Assembly: GCF_018343695.1 (NCBI RefSeq)
Contig: NZ_JAGYPJ010000001.1
Location: 1,499,001 to 1,563,000 of the forward strand
DNA: 64,000 bases
Origin: Lederbergia citrisecunda
GTDB taxonomy: Bacteria; Bacillota; Bacilli; Bacillales; Bacillaceae_C
Reading direction: 5' to 3'
In this document: positions 1 through 9,150 of the stretch, in pieces
Layout: each line of letters begins with the position of its first letter
Numbering within the stretch: the first letter of the stretch is position 1
Position numbers and translations under genes: made by a program
The notes under the pieces: model-generated
What the model was told of the DNA's origin: nothing
The model's input: only the letters and a program-made list of their open reading frames with translations
Databases searched by the model: none

Positions 1-376
1 TAAAATGTCCTGGCCGGCTTCTGCCACAAAGGACATCCGTTCTTTTCGCCACATTTATTTCAAACGATGGTTCGTTTGGATACATATCAGAGCGCTCAGG
101 TAAAAATAAAATACTCACTCCTGCATTATCCGCTAGCTTTTTATCTCTTTCAACATCTCGAGGATAAGCATCAAAGTCTTCGTTTGGTCCAAATTGAAGG
201 GGATTTACAAATATACTCATAACCGTTATATCATTCTGTTGCGAAGAATGTTTGACTAATTTTAAATGACCTTCGTGCAAAAATCCCATTGTCGGGGTAA
301 AGCCAATAGAATGTCCTTGTTTTTTCAGTTCTATAGCTCGTTCTTGCATAGCTTTTGTTGAAGTGATAATTTCCAT
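1..376 (-). CDS. panC: Pantothenate synthetase (partial, N-terminal part)
   Basis: PanC joins pantoate and beta-alanine using ATP in the cytoplasm, the last step of pantothenate synthesis. The visible 125 residues start MEIITSTKAM and carry the nucleotide-binding signature FTPTMGFLHEGH, then SIFVNPLQFGPNEDFDAYPRD and, near the window edge, GRSRPGHF, all in the expected order. The C-terminal half runs off the left end of the window. The ATG lies one base past the panB stop codon, so the two genes are almost certainly co-transcribed and translationally coupled. PanD would be expected next, outside the window. Confidence 0.96.
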   Translation of the reverse strand, partial: MEIITSTKAMQERAIELKKQGHSIGFTPTMGFLHEGHLKLVKHSSQQNDITVMSIFVNPLQFGPNEDFDAYPRDVERDKKLADNAGVSILFLPERSDMYPNEPSFEINVAKRTDVLCGRSRPGHF

Positions 377-377
377 A

Positions 378-1211
378 TTACTTTCCTCCATACAACAACT
401 CTAATTCAGTATCATTCATCGTAAATGAATGTTTTTCCTCAGGAAAAGAAGAATTCTTCACTTCGGCAACGTATTGCTGGATACTTTCCTTCGTTAATGT
501 ATTAATATCACCATATTGTTTTACAAATTTCGGCACACGATCAACCCCGAATGTCAATAAATCATGATAGACAAGAACTTGGCCATCCGTTTCATTTCCA
601 GCACCAATACCTATTGTCGGAATATCCAGTCTAGAAGAAACAAGACTCGCAAGCTGCTTTGGGATGCATTCAAGTACAATCGCAAATGCACCAGCTTCCT
701 GACATTTGATTGATTCATTTACTAGTTCATTTGCTGCTTCTGCACTTTTACCTTGGACTTTGTACCCTCCTAAAACGCCAACTGCCTGTGGTGTCAGTCC
801 TAAATGCGCCATAACGGGTACGCCTGCTGAAGTAAGTGTTTTAATTGTTTGAATAACTTCACCGCCGCCTTCAACTTTTACTGCATGTGCACCGCCTTCT
901 TGCATAAGTGCAGCTGCAGATCTTAAAGCATCTTCTTTGCTAACGTGATAAGTCATAAATGGCAGATCAGAAACAATAAATGTATCTTTTGCTCCTCTTT
1001 TTACAGCCTTCGTATGATGAATCATATCTTGTAGTGTGACAGGTATCGTAGATTCATATCCCAATACAACCATCCCTAATGAATCGCCTACTAGGAGCAT
1101 ATCTACTCCTGAATGTTCAGCAAGCTTAGCTTGTGGAAAATCGTATGCCGTTACCATGGCAATTTTTTCTCCAGATTTTTTCATTTTTGAAAAATCCGTT
1201 GTTTGCTTCAT
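378..1211 (-). CDS. panB: 3-methyl-2-oxobutanoate hydroxymethyltransferase
   Basis: PanB adds a hydroxymethyl group from methylenetetrahydrofolate to 2-oxoisovalerate, the first committed step to pantothenate. The 277-residue protein has the usual family length. It shows the (beta/alpha)8 metal- and substrate-binding stretches [31 protein letters not shown] and VKVEGG, plus [14 protein letters not shown] near the C-terminus. The start is an ATG preceded by a GGAGGAG ribosome site. It lies immediately upstream of panC, one base apart, and is separated from birA by a terminator, so panBC begins its own transcript. Confidence 0.97.
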   Translation of the reverse strand: MKQTTDFSKMKKSGEKIAMVTAYDFPQAKLAEHSGVDMLLVGDSLGMVVLGYESTIPVTLQDMIHHTKAVKRGAKDTFIVSDLPFMTYHVSKEDALRSAAALMQEGGAHAVKVEGGGEVIQTIKTLTSAGVPVMAHLGLTPQAVGVLGGYKVQGKSAEAANELVNESIKCQEAGAFAIVLECIPKQLASLVSSRLDIPTIGIGAGNETDGQVLVYHDLLTFGVDRVPKFVKQYGDINTLTKESIQQYVAEVKNSSFPEEKHSFTMNDTELELLYGGK

Positions 1212-1271
1212 TCTTTATTCTCCTCCTTTACTTTCAGAGGAAACGAATTATTTCGAGTGGTTTCTTTTACG

Positions 1272-1309
1272 TAAAAAAAGAGTCCTCTCCAAATAGGCAG
1301 AAGGACTCC
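1272..1309 (-). terminator. Intrinsic terminator after birA
   Basis: On the minus strand a GAGTCCT/AGGACTC hairpin is followed by seven T residues. It lies between birA and panB and so separates the cca-birA transcript from panBC. Confidence 0.75.
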
Positions 1310-1471
1310 TGTAATTCTTCACTCGTTTCGGTCCTCTGTCCCCGTCCCTTTGGATCAAGGCAGAAATCAAATATTTAATAAGTGATGAAAGGTGCAGTTC
1401 TGAAAAAAGATACCGCCCATTTGCCACAAATTATTCATCAAGAGCATTATAACAAAATTTTTTAAAGATGA

Positions 1472-2455
1472 CTATGTAGGAAACTCAATATCCGCTGAAT
1501 AAATATGGTGAATAGTACCTTCATCATCTTCTACTTTCAGAATGCCCTCATTTGAAATACCAAGTGCTATCCCTGAAATTTCTCCGGTAATCGTTCTTGC
1601 GATGATTGGTTTCCCAATCCCAGCTGCATAGCTTTCCCACAATATTTTCAATGGAGCAAAACCTTTTTCCATATATAGTTCATAGTATTTTTCAAAGTAT
1701 TTCAGGATTTTTTGAATCATCTCGATTTTCGACACTTTATGGCCAGCTTCAATCTCTAAGGAAGAAGCTATTTCTTTAACGTGCTCAGGAAAATCCTCTT
1801 TCTTCTGGTTAACATTCATGCCAATTCCAATTACAAGAAAATTTACTTTATCTGCTTCACCTTGAAGTTCTGTGAGTATTCCCGTCAGTTTTTTTCCTTT
1901 ATAAAGTATATCGTTCGGCCATTTTATATTAGTTTCTAATCCAGTGACTTCTTCGATTGCACGTGCACAAGCAATTGCGGTAATAAGTGTAAATTGTGGG
2001 GCTTTTTCAGGTGGGAGCTTCGGTCTAATAATTAAGCTCATCCAAATCCCTTGCTGTTTGGAAGAATGCCAAGGACGAGCCATTCTCCCCTTCCCACCTG
2101 TTTGCTCTCCTGCAATAACAAGAGTTCCTTCCGGTGCTTCTTCTCGAGCAACCTTATGAGCAATAAGTTGTGTCGATTCCACAGATTCATAATAGTGAAC
2201 ATGGCGACCAATTGTTTTCGTTTCCAAACCGATTAATATTTCATGATCTGAAAGTTTGTCTGGTTTACTGATCAACCGATATCCTTTTTTCCTTACTGCC
2301 TCTAATTCGAAACCCGATTTTCGTAATTCTTCAATGTGCTTCCATATTGCAGTTCTAGAACACCCAATAATGTCAGCTAGAGCTTGTCCCGATAGATACT
2401 CTCCATCAGCATTTGCGAGTGCTTCGTATAATTGTTTTTTTACGGAAGATGACAA
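1472..2455 (-). CDS. birA: Bifunctional biotin ligase and biotin operon repressor BirA
   Basis: BirA makes biotinyl-AMP, transfers biotin to carboxylase lysines and, when charged, represses biotin genes. Residues about 1-60 form a winged helix-turn-helix (LADIIGCSRTAIWKHIEEL). The catalytic domain follows with the ligase loop GGKGRMARPWHS and the KWPNDI motif, then a short C-terminal SH3-like domain. At 327 residues it is the two-function form. The start is a TTG preceded by AGGTGGG about seven bases upstream. The start overlaps the end of cca by 16 bases, implying coupled translation. Confidence 0.95.
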   Translation of the reverse strand: MSSSVKKQLYEALANADGEYLSGQALADIIGCSRTAIWKHIEELRKSGFELEAVRKKGYRLISKPDKLSDHEILIGLETKTIGRHVHYYESVESTQLIAHKVAREEAPEGTLVIAGEQTGGKGRMARPWHSSKQQGIWMSLIIRPKLPPEKAPQFTLITAIACARAIEEVTGLETNIKWPNDILYKGKKLTGILTELQGEADKVNFLVIGIGMNVNQKKEDFPEHVKEIASSLEIEAGHKVSKIEMIQKILKYFEKYYELYMEKGFAPLKILWESYAAGIGKPIIARTITGEISGIALGISNEGILKVEDDEGTIHHIYSADIEFPT

Positions 2456-3633
2456 GACTTAACCCACCTTTTAATTTCAGCCGCTTCATTGATAATCTCT
2501 TTATTAATTACCGCTTTTTCTACACTTTCAATTACCTCTTTCACCCAAGGACCTGCTTGTTTATTACACCATTTCAATAAGTCTTCTCCCGAGATGTTTA
2601 GGTCACTACGCGATAAAATAGGCATTCGCATAAAAATCTTTTCAATATTGGTTTCAATCTTTGAAATATCTTGATTGAGACTTGTTTGATAGACCCTCTC
2701 TACTACAGTAGAAATTTCCTTTCCAGCCCGGTAATAATCATAATGAGTCCATTCGTATTCCCTACGCCATTTCAAATAGGAGAGAGCACGTAAAATAAAC
2801 TGGATTTTTTTACTAGGTAGCTTCCATTTTTTTAATAATTCATTTGAAAGAGGTTGGTTAACTATATATGTACAAAGAATCCATAATTCCAATTCATTTA
2901 ATGACTTTGTCTTCAAAGCCAAAATGGACTGTATGATGTTTTTATCATTAAATAAAGTCGGCCAGTAGGAATATAGTTTTGTTTCTATCGCTATTTTTAA
3001 AGCTTTTTCTCTATATATCCCGTTAAGTAGTTTCGTCATTTCTGCCGTTATTCTTTCAATAGAAATACGTTGTAGTAAATAGGATGAATTGGCCATTTCT
3101 CTTTCGGTGTTCTCATCTAAGCTGAAACCTAATTGACTGACGAACCGGATTGCCCTCATGATGCGCAATGCATCTTCCTTAAATCTTTCGGAGGCCTCTC
3201 CGACTGTTTCTATTACTTGATGATTGATCGCGCTCTTTCCGTTATATGGATCGATTAATCTTCCCTCTCTATCCATAGCCATTGCATTCATCGTAAAGTC
3301 TCTACGACGTAAATCTTCCTGTAGGGACCTTATAAATGTAACAGACTTCGGCCTTCGAAAATCTTCATAATCTGCTTCCGATCTAAATGTAGTGACTTCA
3401 AATCCTTGTCCTTTATATAGGACTAGGATGGTCCCGTGTTCGATTCCAACGTCGACAGTTGATGGAAAAATATCTTTAATTTCTTGAGGTGTGGCTGAAG
3501 TGGCAATGTCAACGTCATGAATATCTCTATTGAGAAGATGATCTCTAACTGCACCTCCAACAAAGTATGCTTCATAGCCTGCCTTTTCTATTTTTTCAAG
3601 TATGGGAATTGCAGCTAGAAAGCTTTTATTCAT
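2440..3633 (-). CDS. cca: CCA tRNA nucleotidyltransferase
   Basis: This enzyme adds or repairs the 3' CCA end of tRNAs using CTP and ATP without a template. The N-terminal class II nucleotidyltransferase head has FVGGAVRDHLLNR followed by the two-metal motif DVDIAT and RRDFTMNAMA. The helical neck and tail domains follow, giving about 397 residues. An ATG nine bases further upstream is also in frame, but its ribosome site would touch it. The ATG at 3633 sits at good distance from AAGGATGG and two bases after the bshA stop, so I chose it. Confidence 0.95.
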   Translation of the reverse strand: MNKSFLAAIPILEKIEKAGYEAYFVGGAVRDHLLNRDIHDVDIATSATPQEIKDIFPSTVDVGIEHGTILVLYKGQGFEVTTFRSEADYEDFRRPKSVTFIRSLQEDLRRRDFTMNAMAMDREGRLIDPYNGKSAINHQVIETVGEASERFKEDALRIMRAIRFVSQLGFSLDENTEREMANSSYLLQRISIERITAEMTKLLNGIYREKALKIAIETKLYSYWPTLFNDKNIIQSILALKTKSLNELELWILCTYIVNQPLSNELLKKWKLPSKKIQFILRALSYLKWRREYEWTHYDYYRAGKEISTVVERVYQTSLNQDISKIETNIEKIFMRMPILSRSDLNISGEDLLKWCNKQAGPWVKEVIESVEKAVINKEIINEAAEIKRWVKSCHLP

Positions 3634-3635
3634 GG

Positions 3636-4778
3636 CTACCATCCTTGTCCAACACTTTGCATTAAAGATTCATAAAGCTTTTCATATTCATCTACAATCA
3701 TACTGGATTGAAAACGTTCCAAAGGAGTTATACTTGCGTTATAAGAAAATTCTTGGAGCAGGGAATCATTTTGCAAAAGACTAAGTGCCTTCTTACTTAT
3801 TTCTCCTAGATCTCCTAATTTGCAAATAAATCCATTGTATCCATCTGTAATCACTTCAGGAATTCCGCCAACATTCGTACCGATACATGGGACACCACAA
3901 GCCATCGCTTCTAACGCAACAAGACCAAAGCTTTCTTTTTCAGACAATAATAACATTAAATCACTGATGGAATACAATTCCTCCAAATGATCTTGTCTTC
4001 CTAAAAATAAAACTTTATCTTCAATATTTAATTCCTTTACGAGCTTGCAAAGTCTTGAAATTTCTGGGCCATCCCCAACTAATAACAGTTTAGCAGGAAT
4101 AGCAGTTGCTATTTTTGCAAAGGCTGCGACTACATCACTTACTCTTTTTACTTTTCGGAAGTTGGACACATGAATGATTACTTTTTCATCATCCTGTATT
4201 CCGTAAGCTTGCTTTAAATGATCTGCCTCAACTTTCCTATAAATTCGTTCGTCAATAAAATTATGAATGACATTAATTTCTTTATCAGCATTAACCACTT
4301 CATTTGTTTGCAATTTTAGTGCATTCGAAACAGCTGTAACAGAATCGGATTTTTCAATACCAAATTTAATTGCTTCTGCAAGGGTTTCATCATAACCTAG
4401 TACTGTAATATCCGTACCGTGCAAAGTAGTAACAATCTTTACATCAGTGCCCGCCATTTGTTTTGCCAAAATAGCACAAACTGCATGTGGTATAGCATAA
4501 TGAACGTGTAAAATATCAAGCTGTTCACGTTTTATTACTTCGGCCATTTTACTAGCTAAAGCGATATCATATGGAGGATATTGAAAAACGGAATATTGAT
4601 TTACACTAACTTGATGAAAAAATATATTATGGTGCAATACATCCAGTCTAAAAGGAACATTCGATGTGATAAAATGGATTTCATGACCTTTTTCAGCTAA
4701 CATTTTTCCGAGCTCTGTTGCTATTACTCCAGAGCCTCCGACAGTAGGATAACATGTAATTCCTATCTTTAATTTCAT
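3636..4778 (-). CDS. bshA: N-acetyl-alpha-D-glucosaminyl L-malate synthase BshA
   Basis: BshA is the GT4-family retaining glycosyltransferase that links GlcNAc from UDP-GlcNAc to L-malate, the first step of bacillithiol synthesis. The 380-residue protein opens with [19 protein letters not shown], typical of BshA. It has a GT-B C-terminal nucleotide-sugar site around [19 protein letters not shown]. It overlaps the stop of bshB1 by four bases (ATGA) and runs into cca two bases later, so all three are one transcript. Bacillithiol disulfide reductase also lies in this window, near 38 kb. Confidence 0.96.
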   Translation of the reverse strand: MKLKIGITCYPTVGGSGVIATELGKMLAEKGHEIHFITSNVPFRLDVLHHNIFFHQVSVNQYSVFQYPPYDIALASKMAEVIKREQLDILHVHYAIPHAVCAILAKQMAGTDVKIVTTLHGTDITVLGYDETLAEAIKFGIEKSDSVTAVSNALKLQTNEVVNADKEINVIHNFIDERIYRKVEADHLKQAYGIQDDEKVIIHVSNFRKVKRVSDVVAAFAKIATAIPAKLLLVGDGPEISRLCKLVKELNIEDKVLFLGRQDHLEELYSISDLMLLLSEKESFGLVALEAMACGVPCIGTNVGGIPEVITDGYNGFICKLGDLGEISKKALSLLQNDSLLQEFSYNASITPLERFQSSMIVDEYEKLYESLMQSVGQGW

Positions 4779-5491
4779 AAGCCTTCTCCAAACAAATTAT
4801 GATTTAGTAATAATGGTTTACTAGAAAGAAATCCTTCCGCATACTTTACACCGACTTCTTTTCCAAACAGTTTATCCCTTGCTGTCACAGTTTCAATATA
4901 TCCTTCTGTTAAAGGTGTTTGTACTCCACCATCAGGAATGTAAAATTGCGATTCGTATGATTGCAGTGCATTCACTTTTTTGTCAATAAAGTCTGAAGTA
5001 TCAACTACAAAATGAGGTGAAGCAAATCCATTAATCATATATTGGTATAAATATGATGCCTTATGAGGTGGATAATCACCCTCTACTTCAAACTTTCTAA
5101 TTCCAGCAGAAAAAAAAGCTTCTTGCACAAGACGAAAACAATTTCCATGATCCGGGTGACGATCGTTGTGGTACGGTGCAAAAATGACTTTAGGCTTGTA
5201 TTTTCGAATGACATTTGCAATTTTTCTAATATGATCATCTGTTAAAAATAACCCTCGATCAGCTAAACATAAATTTACTCGATCAACTGCACCCATTATA
5301 TCAGCTGCTGTTTTCGCTTCCTTTTTTCTTGTTTCCACATTGCCATTTGATGACAATTCAGCTTCTGTTAAATCACAAATAACAATTTTCTTTCCTTCCG
5401 CTGACCACTTTGCCAATGAACCGGCCATTCCAATTTCTACATCGTCTGCATGTGCTCCAAAAGCTAGAATATCTACCGTGTGATGGTTCAT
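4775..5491 (-). CDS. bshB1: Bacillithiol biosynthesis deacetylase BshB1
   Basis: BshB1 is a zinc-dependent LmbE-like deacetylase that removes the acetyl group from GlcNAc-malate in the second bacillithiol step. Its metal-site motif AHADDVEIG lies at residues 13-21 and HPDHGN near residue 115. The length of 238 residues fits the family. It heads the bshB1-bshA-cca-birA run. In B. subtilis mgsA lies between dapB and this gene. Here that interval holds no gene, so bshB1 may depend on read-through from dapB or on its own promoter in the gap. Confidence 0.95.
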   Translation of the reverse strand: MNHHTVDILAFGAHADDVEIGMAGSLAKWSAEGKKIVICDLTEAELSSNGNVETRKKEAKTAADIMGAVDRVNLCLADRGLFLTDDHIRKIANVIRKYKPKVIFAPYHNDRHPDHGNCFRLVQEAFFSAGIRKFEVEGDYPPHKASYLYQYMINGFASPHFVVDTSDFIDKKVNALQSYESQFYIPDGGVQTPLTEGYIETVTARDKLFGKEVGVKYAEGFLSSKPLLLNHNLFGEGL

Positions 5492-5529
5492 AAAAGCCGC
5501 CCCTTAATGATTAGTACAATTCACATGTA

Positions 5530-5726
5530 AGACTGTTCTCATATGAATAATTGATTAACCTTTTAAAAAAAAGCTTTGATAATCCTGAATGTTGATTTCC
5601 GCTCCAAGGACTTGCTTGACACGACTGTGAGTTTCCACTTACCCGTATTAGCTACGCCTTTCACTCCAATCAACAAATAGCTTTAAAAAGCCTTTTTATA
5701 AATAATATTCAATACGAGAACAGTCT
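5530..5726. repeat. Non-coding interval bounded by an inverted repeat, in the place of mgsA
   Basis: Between bshB1 and dapB there is no credible gene. A 15-base inverted repeat matching at 14 positions (AGACTGTTCTCATAT at 5530-5544 and its complement at 5712-5726) frames the interval. Inside it lies a degraded copy of the TGTTGATT...AATCAACA repeat. The layout suggests a small nested element or scar at the usual site of methylglyoxal synthase. Confidence 0.5.
5590..5675. repeat. Type A interspersed repeat, degraded copy
   Basis: The copy begins TGTTGATTTCCGCTCC and ends CACTCCAATCAACA, the same terminal inverted ends as the fuller copy at 7983-8113. The interior has diverged or been partly deleted. 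There is no open reading frame. Confidence 0.6.
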
Positions 5727-5736
5727 GTTAGAAACC

Positions 5737-6540
5737 TTATTCCAAAATATGCTCCAAACCGTAAACGAGTGTATTCAATTTCATGACTGTTTCTACGGAC
5801 ATTTTAACTCCTGTCATAAAGGAAGCACGATTATATGAATCGTGGCGGATTGTTAATGTTTCGCCTGGTGCCCCAAATATTACTTGTTGATGTGCAACAA
5901 GTCCAGGTAATCTTACACTATGAATACGCATCCCTTCAAAGTTGGCACCTCTAGCACCACGAATCGTTTCTTTTTCATTTGGATGGCCCTGTTTCTTTTT
6001 TTCTCGATTATTAGACATCATTTGTGCCGTTTTAAGGGCTGTACCAGATGGTGCGTCAAGTTTTTGATCATGATGCAGTTCAATGATTTCAACGTTATTG
6101 AAATATTTAGCTGCCATTTGAGAAAACTTCATCATTAAGATTGCACCAATAGCGAAATTCGGTGCGATGATGCAGCCGATGTCTCTTTCTTCTGCCAATT
6201 TTCTCAATTCAGATATCTCTTCTTCTGTAAATCCTGTTGTCCCTACTACAGGTCGGACACCGTGTAATAATGCGGTTTTAGTATGTAAATAGCCGGTTTC
6301 AGGTACGGTCAAGTCTATTAATACATCAGCATCGACATTTTGAAAGCATTCTTCCACATCTGTATAGATTCTTACATCAAGATTAGAAAATCCATCTATC
6401 TCGGAGAGCAGCATTCCGTTATGTTTCCTATCTAGTACTGCAACCAATTCAAATTCCGGAGTCTCATTTACTAAATTTACTGCCTCTTTCCCCATTCTTC
6501 CACGCGGTCCAGCCACTACAATTTTTATTGGTTTCCCCAT
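5737..6540 (-). CDS. dapB: 4-hydroxy-tetrahydrodipicolinate reductase
   Basis: DapB reduces the dapA product to tetrahydrodipicolinate, on the way to diaminopimelate and lysine and to spore dipicolinate. The Rossmann motif [14 protein letters not shown] lies at the N-terminus. The signature of the substrate domain, [19 protein letters not shown], lies near residues 150-170. I start at the ATG of MGKPIK (267 residues) because GAGGGTGA lies at correct distance. An in-frame ATG 42 bases upstream would overlap ypjD and extend past the family N-terminus. It follows ypjD by one base. Confidence 0.95.
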   Translation of the reverse strand: MGKPIKIVVAGPRGRMGKEAVNLVNETPEFELVAVLDRKHNGMLLSEIDGFSNLDVRIYTDVEECFQNVDADVLIDLTVPETGYLHTKTALLHGVRPVVGTTGFTEEEISELRKLAEERDIGCIIAPNFAIGAILMMKFSQMAAKYFNNVEIIELHHDQKLDAPSGTALKTAQMMSNNREKKKQGHPNEKETIRGARGANFEGMRIHSVRLPGLVAHQQVIFGAPGETLTIRHDSYNRASFMTGVKMSVETVMKLNTLVYGLEHILE

Positions 6541-6541
6541 T

Positions 6542-6880
6542 TTATTCACCCTCACTTTTTCTTGTCCATCTGTCTTTATCACGAGTGTTAAATTTATTCA
6601 TCACTATATCGTGAGAAGACTGCAAATCAATATTTAAGGAATTTGCCAAGCAAACTAACACAAATAACAAATCTCCTATTTCTTCCTCAATTGCCTTTTC
6701 TTCTTCTGTTGATTTTTTAGGTTTTTCACCATAATGATGATTAAGCTCTCTAGCTAATTCTCCTAGTTCTTCAGTCAGCCTAGCAAGCATTGCAAGTGGA
6801 CTAAAATAACCCTCTTTAAACTGACTAATGTATGAGTCTACTTCTTCTTGTATTTGCTTAATTGTCTTCTGTTCAGTCAT
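6542..6880 (-). CDS. ypjD: MazG-like nucleotide pyrophosphohydrolase YpjD
   Basis: This is a 112-residue all-helical protein of the MazG/NTP-PPase group. It shows the metal-binding pattern [10 protein letters not shown] near residue 38 and [16 protein letters not shown] near residue 68, in which the acidic side chains coordinate magnesium. Family members hydrolyse nucleoside triphosphates to monophosphates, and the substrate here is unknown. It heads the transcript containing dapB. Synteny with B. subtilis ypjD-dapB supports the name. Confidence 0.9.
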   Translation of the reverse strand: MTEQKTIKQIQEEVDSYISQFKEGYFSPLAMLARLTEELGELARELNHHYGEKPKKSTEEEKAIEEEIGDLLFVLVCLANSLNIDLQSSHDIVMNKFNTRDKDRWTRKSEGE

Positions 6881-6955
6881 AATGTATCACCTTTCACCAT
6901 TATGTTAGCTAATACTATTTTTATATTCAAATAATATTGCTTTAGTGTAGTATTT

Positions 6956-6985
6956 TTGTACACTTTGTCAAAGATTGGTTATAAT
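6956..6985 (+). promoter_or_regulatory. Likely sigma-A promoter of the YitT-family gene
   Basis: TTGTAC is followed after 18 bases by a perfect TATAAT, about 57 bases upstream of the plus-strand start codon. Confidence 0.5.
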
Positions 6986-7041
6986 GAATTAGCTTCTACA
7001 CAAATAGTACATAATATTTCTTCATACCCGGAGGCGATAAT

Positions 7042-7917
7042 ATGCTAGCTGGAATAAAGTTGAAAAATGTTTTCTTCATTCTTCTAGGCGCTGCCATCTT
7101 TTCATTTGGTATAGTTCACTTTAATATGCAAAATAATTTAGCAGAAGGTGGATTTACAGGTATAACATTATTGCTCTATTTTGTTTTTCATATTGATCCT
7201 TCTATTTCCAACCTAATATTGAACGTTCCCTTATTTTTTGTTGGATGGAAGTTACTAGGCAGCAAATCTTTTATTTATACAATCATTGGAACGCTATCGG
7301 TATCATTATTTTTATTTATTTTTCAAAAATATCAACTTAGCATTCCTTTGAACGGCGACTTATTTTTAGCTGCCTTATTTGCCGGAGTGTTTATCGGCAT
7401 TGGTCTAGGCATCACGTTTCGATACGGAGGAACAACAGGAGGAGTCGATATTATTGCTCGCCTATTCCTTAAATATAAAGGATTCAGTATGGGAAGAACA
7501 ATGTTTATGTTTGATGCGATTGTCATCACTGCGTCCCTTTTGACGTATTTAAATCATGTGCAAGCTATGTACACTCTCGTTGCCGTTTTTGTTGGTGCAA
7601 GAGTCATTGATTTCATGCAGGAAGGATCATATGCCGCAAGAGGTGCTATGATTATTTCCGAAATGCAGCATGAAAAAATAGCTGATGAAATATTAATGCA
7701 AATGGGAAGAGGTGTCACGGTTTTACGTGGCTACGGATCGTTTACTAAACAAAATAAAGAAATCTTATATTGCGTCGTAGCCAAGAATGAAATCGTCAAT
7801 TTAAAAAGAATCATCAATGCCATTGATCCCCATGCGTTCGTCTCAGTAACCATTGTTCATGATGTAATGGGAGAAGGCTTTACATTAGACGAAAATAAAA
7901 GACCTTATGACGTATAA
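7042..7917 (+). CDS. ypjC: YitT/YpjC-family membrane protein (DUF161 and DUF2179)
   Basis: The 291-residue protein has about five or six hydrophobic segments in residues 10-180, including the glycine-rich stretch FRYGGTTGGVDIIARL, conserved in the YitT family. A soluble C-terminal DUF2179 domain follows (residues about 200-285, GRGVTVLRGYGSFTKQNKEILYCVV), resembling small ligand-binding regulatory domains. The molecular function is unknown. It is divergent from ypjD, whereas from memory ypjC in B. subtilis is co-directional with its neighbours. Assignment to YpjC rather than another YitT paralogue rests on position. The start ATG follows CCGGAGGCG. Confidence 0.8.
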   Translation: MLAGIKLKNVFFILLGAAIFSFGIVHFNMQNNLAEGGFTGITLLLYFVFHIDPSISNLILNVPLFFVGWKLLGSKSFIYTIIGTLSVSLFLFIFQKYQLSIPLNGDLFLAALFAGVFIGIGLGITFRYGGTTGGVDIIARLFLKYKGFSMGRTMFMFDAIVITASLLTYLNHVQAMYTLVAVFVGARVIDFMQEGSYAARGAMIISEMQHEKIADEILMQMGRGVTVLRGYGSFTKQNKEILYCVVAKNEIVNLKRIINAIDPHAFVSVTIVHDVMGEGFTLDENKRPYDV

Positions 7918-7920
7918 ATC

Positions 7921-7957
7921 GCCTTTCCTCTAAATTAACTTGAGGAAAGGCTTTTTT
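7921..7957 (+). terminator. Intrinsic terminator of the YitT-family gene
   Basis: A perfect ten-base stem GCCTTTCCTC/GAGGAAAGGC is followed by TTTTTTCTT on the plus strand, directly after the stop codon. Confidence 0.9.
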
Positions 7958-7982
7958 CTTGTTTAGCACTACTAAACTTGTA

Positions 7983-8113
7983 TGTTGATTTCCGCTACTG
8001 GCACTCGCTTTCCGCGGGCAGTTCGTGAGCCTCCTCAGCGCTTAACGCGCCTGTGGGGTCTCACGTTTACTGTTTTTCCCGCAGGAGTCTCGCGCCCTCC
8101 GCTCCAATCAACA
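7983..8113. repeat. Type A interspersed repeat, best-preserved copy
   Basis: The 131-base element has inverted ends TGTTGATTTCCGCT and CGCTCCAATCAACA. Its GC-rich interior (GCGGGCAGT, CCCGCAGGAGTCTCGCG) stands out from the AT-rich surroundings. It is non-coding. It resembles a small interspersed repeat I recall as widespread in Bacillaceae genomes. Related pieces lie near 5590, 23765, 37665 and 59157. Confidence 0.75.
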
Positions 8114-8152
8114 ATAAAAAAAGACTATTTTAATTTACTATCACAAAAGTTA

Positions 8153-9046
8153 TTAAAAAACGATTGTTTTATTCCCATCAACAATAACACGATCTTGAAG
8201 ATGCCATTTTACTGCACGTGCTAACACGCTTCTTTCAATATTTCTTCCAATTCTTTTTAAATCATCCACTTTATCATGATGGCTCACTCTTTCCACGCCT
8301 TGTTCAATGATCGGTCCCTCATCAAGGTCATTCGTTACATAATGCGATGTCGCTCCAATTAATTTAACACCTCTCGCATATGCCCGCTCGTAAGGCCTAG
8401 CTCCGATAAATGCAGGTAAAAAGGAATGGTGAATATTAATAATTTGATTCGGATAATGGGAAACAAAATTTGGTGTCAAAATTTGCATATATCGTGCTAG
8501 TATAATGAGTTCAATATCATGCTCTTTTAAAATTTCCAACTGACGTTCTTCTACTTGCGCTCGAATATCTTTATTCGCAGGTATATAATAAAATGGAATA
8601 TTTAACGATTTCGCTAATTGCTCTGCATTCTCGTTATTACTAATAATACAGCCGATATCCATCATCAAGTCCCCATTTTGCCACTCCCAAAGCAGCTCCA
8701 TTAAACAATGTTGTTCTTTTGAGACAAAAATAGCTGTTTTTTTAACGTCACTTACATAAAGAAATTGAAATTCCATATTAAATTTTGTAGATACTTCGTG
8801 AAAAGATTGCTCAATCTCTATTCGTCTATTATGTAAATCCAGGCAACTAAATTCCATTCTTATAAAAAAATTCCCACCTTCAGGATCTGCAGAATACTGG
8901 CTCGACTCTATAATGTTAGCTCCATTATTCATTAGAAAGGTTGACACAGCGGATACAATTCCAGGTTGGTCAGGACATTTAATAAGTAGTCTTGCTCGAT
9001 CTTTATTTTGTTCACGAAAATGATGATATAATTCTATATTTGTCAT
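8153..9046 (-). CDS. purU: Formyltetrahydrofolate deformylase
   Basis: PurU hydrolyses 10-formyl-tetrahydrofolate to formate and tetrahydrofolate, balancing one-carbon pools. An N-terminal ACT domain (residues about 18-95, RARLLIKCPDQPGIVSAVS) precedes the formyltransferase-like domain. That domain shows NIHHSFLPAFIGARPYERAYARGVK and the catalytic GATSHYVTNDLDEGPIIEQ. The 297-residue length is close to family norms. It stands alone between terminators. I do not recall purU next to ypjB-ypjC in B. subtilis, so its position here is lineage-specific. Confidence 0.94.
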   Translation of the reverse strand: MTNIELYHHFREQNKDRARLLIKCPDQPGIVSAVSTFLMNNGANIIESSQYSADPEGGNFFIRMEFSCLDLHNRRIEIEQSFHEVSTKFNMEFQFLYVSDVKKTAIFVSKEQHCLMELLWEWQNGDLMMDIGCIISNNENAEQLAKSLNIPFYYIPANKDIRAQVEERQLEILKEHDIELIILARYMQILTPNFVSHYPNQIINIHHSFLPAFIGARPYERAYARGVKLIGATSHYVTNDLDEGPIIEQGVERVSHHDKVDDLKRIGRNIERSVLARAVKWHLQDRVIVDGNKTIVF

Positions 9047-9113
9047 CCATACGTCCCTCTTTAAATGTTTTTAGCTATTTTACTTTTTTTCTGCAAAATT
9101 TGCAAAAAAATAA

Positions 9114-9141
9114 ATAAAAACCCGGCGTAAATGACCGGGTT
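9114..9141 (-). terminator. Intrinsic terminator after the zinc peptidase gene
   Basis: On the minus strand an AACCCGG/CCGGGTT stem is followed by TTTTTATTTATTTTTTT. It lies between yugP and purU. Confidence 0.85.
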
Positions 9142-9150
9142 ATACATTCA

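Noticed and set aside
7982-8224. 80-residue plus-strand frame with Arg/Pro-rich start
   Set aside because: It is the translation of a type A repeat plus spacer. The frame is not kept in the other copies.
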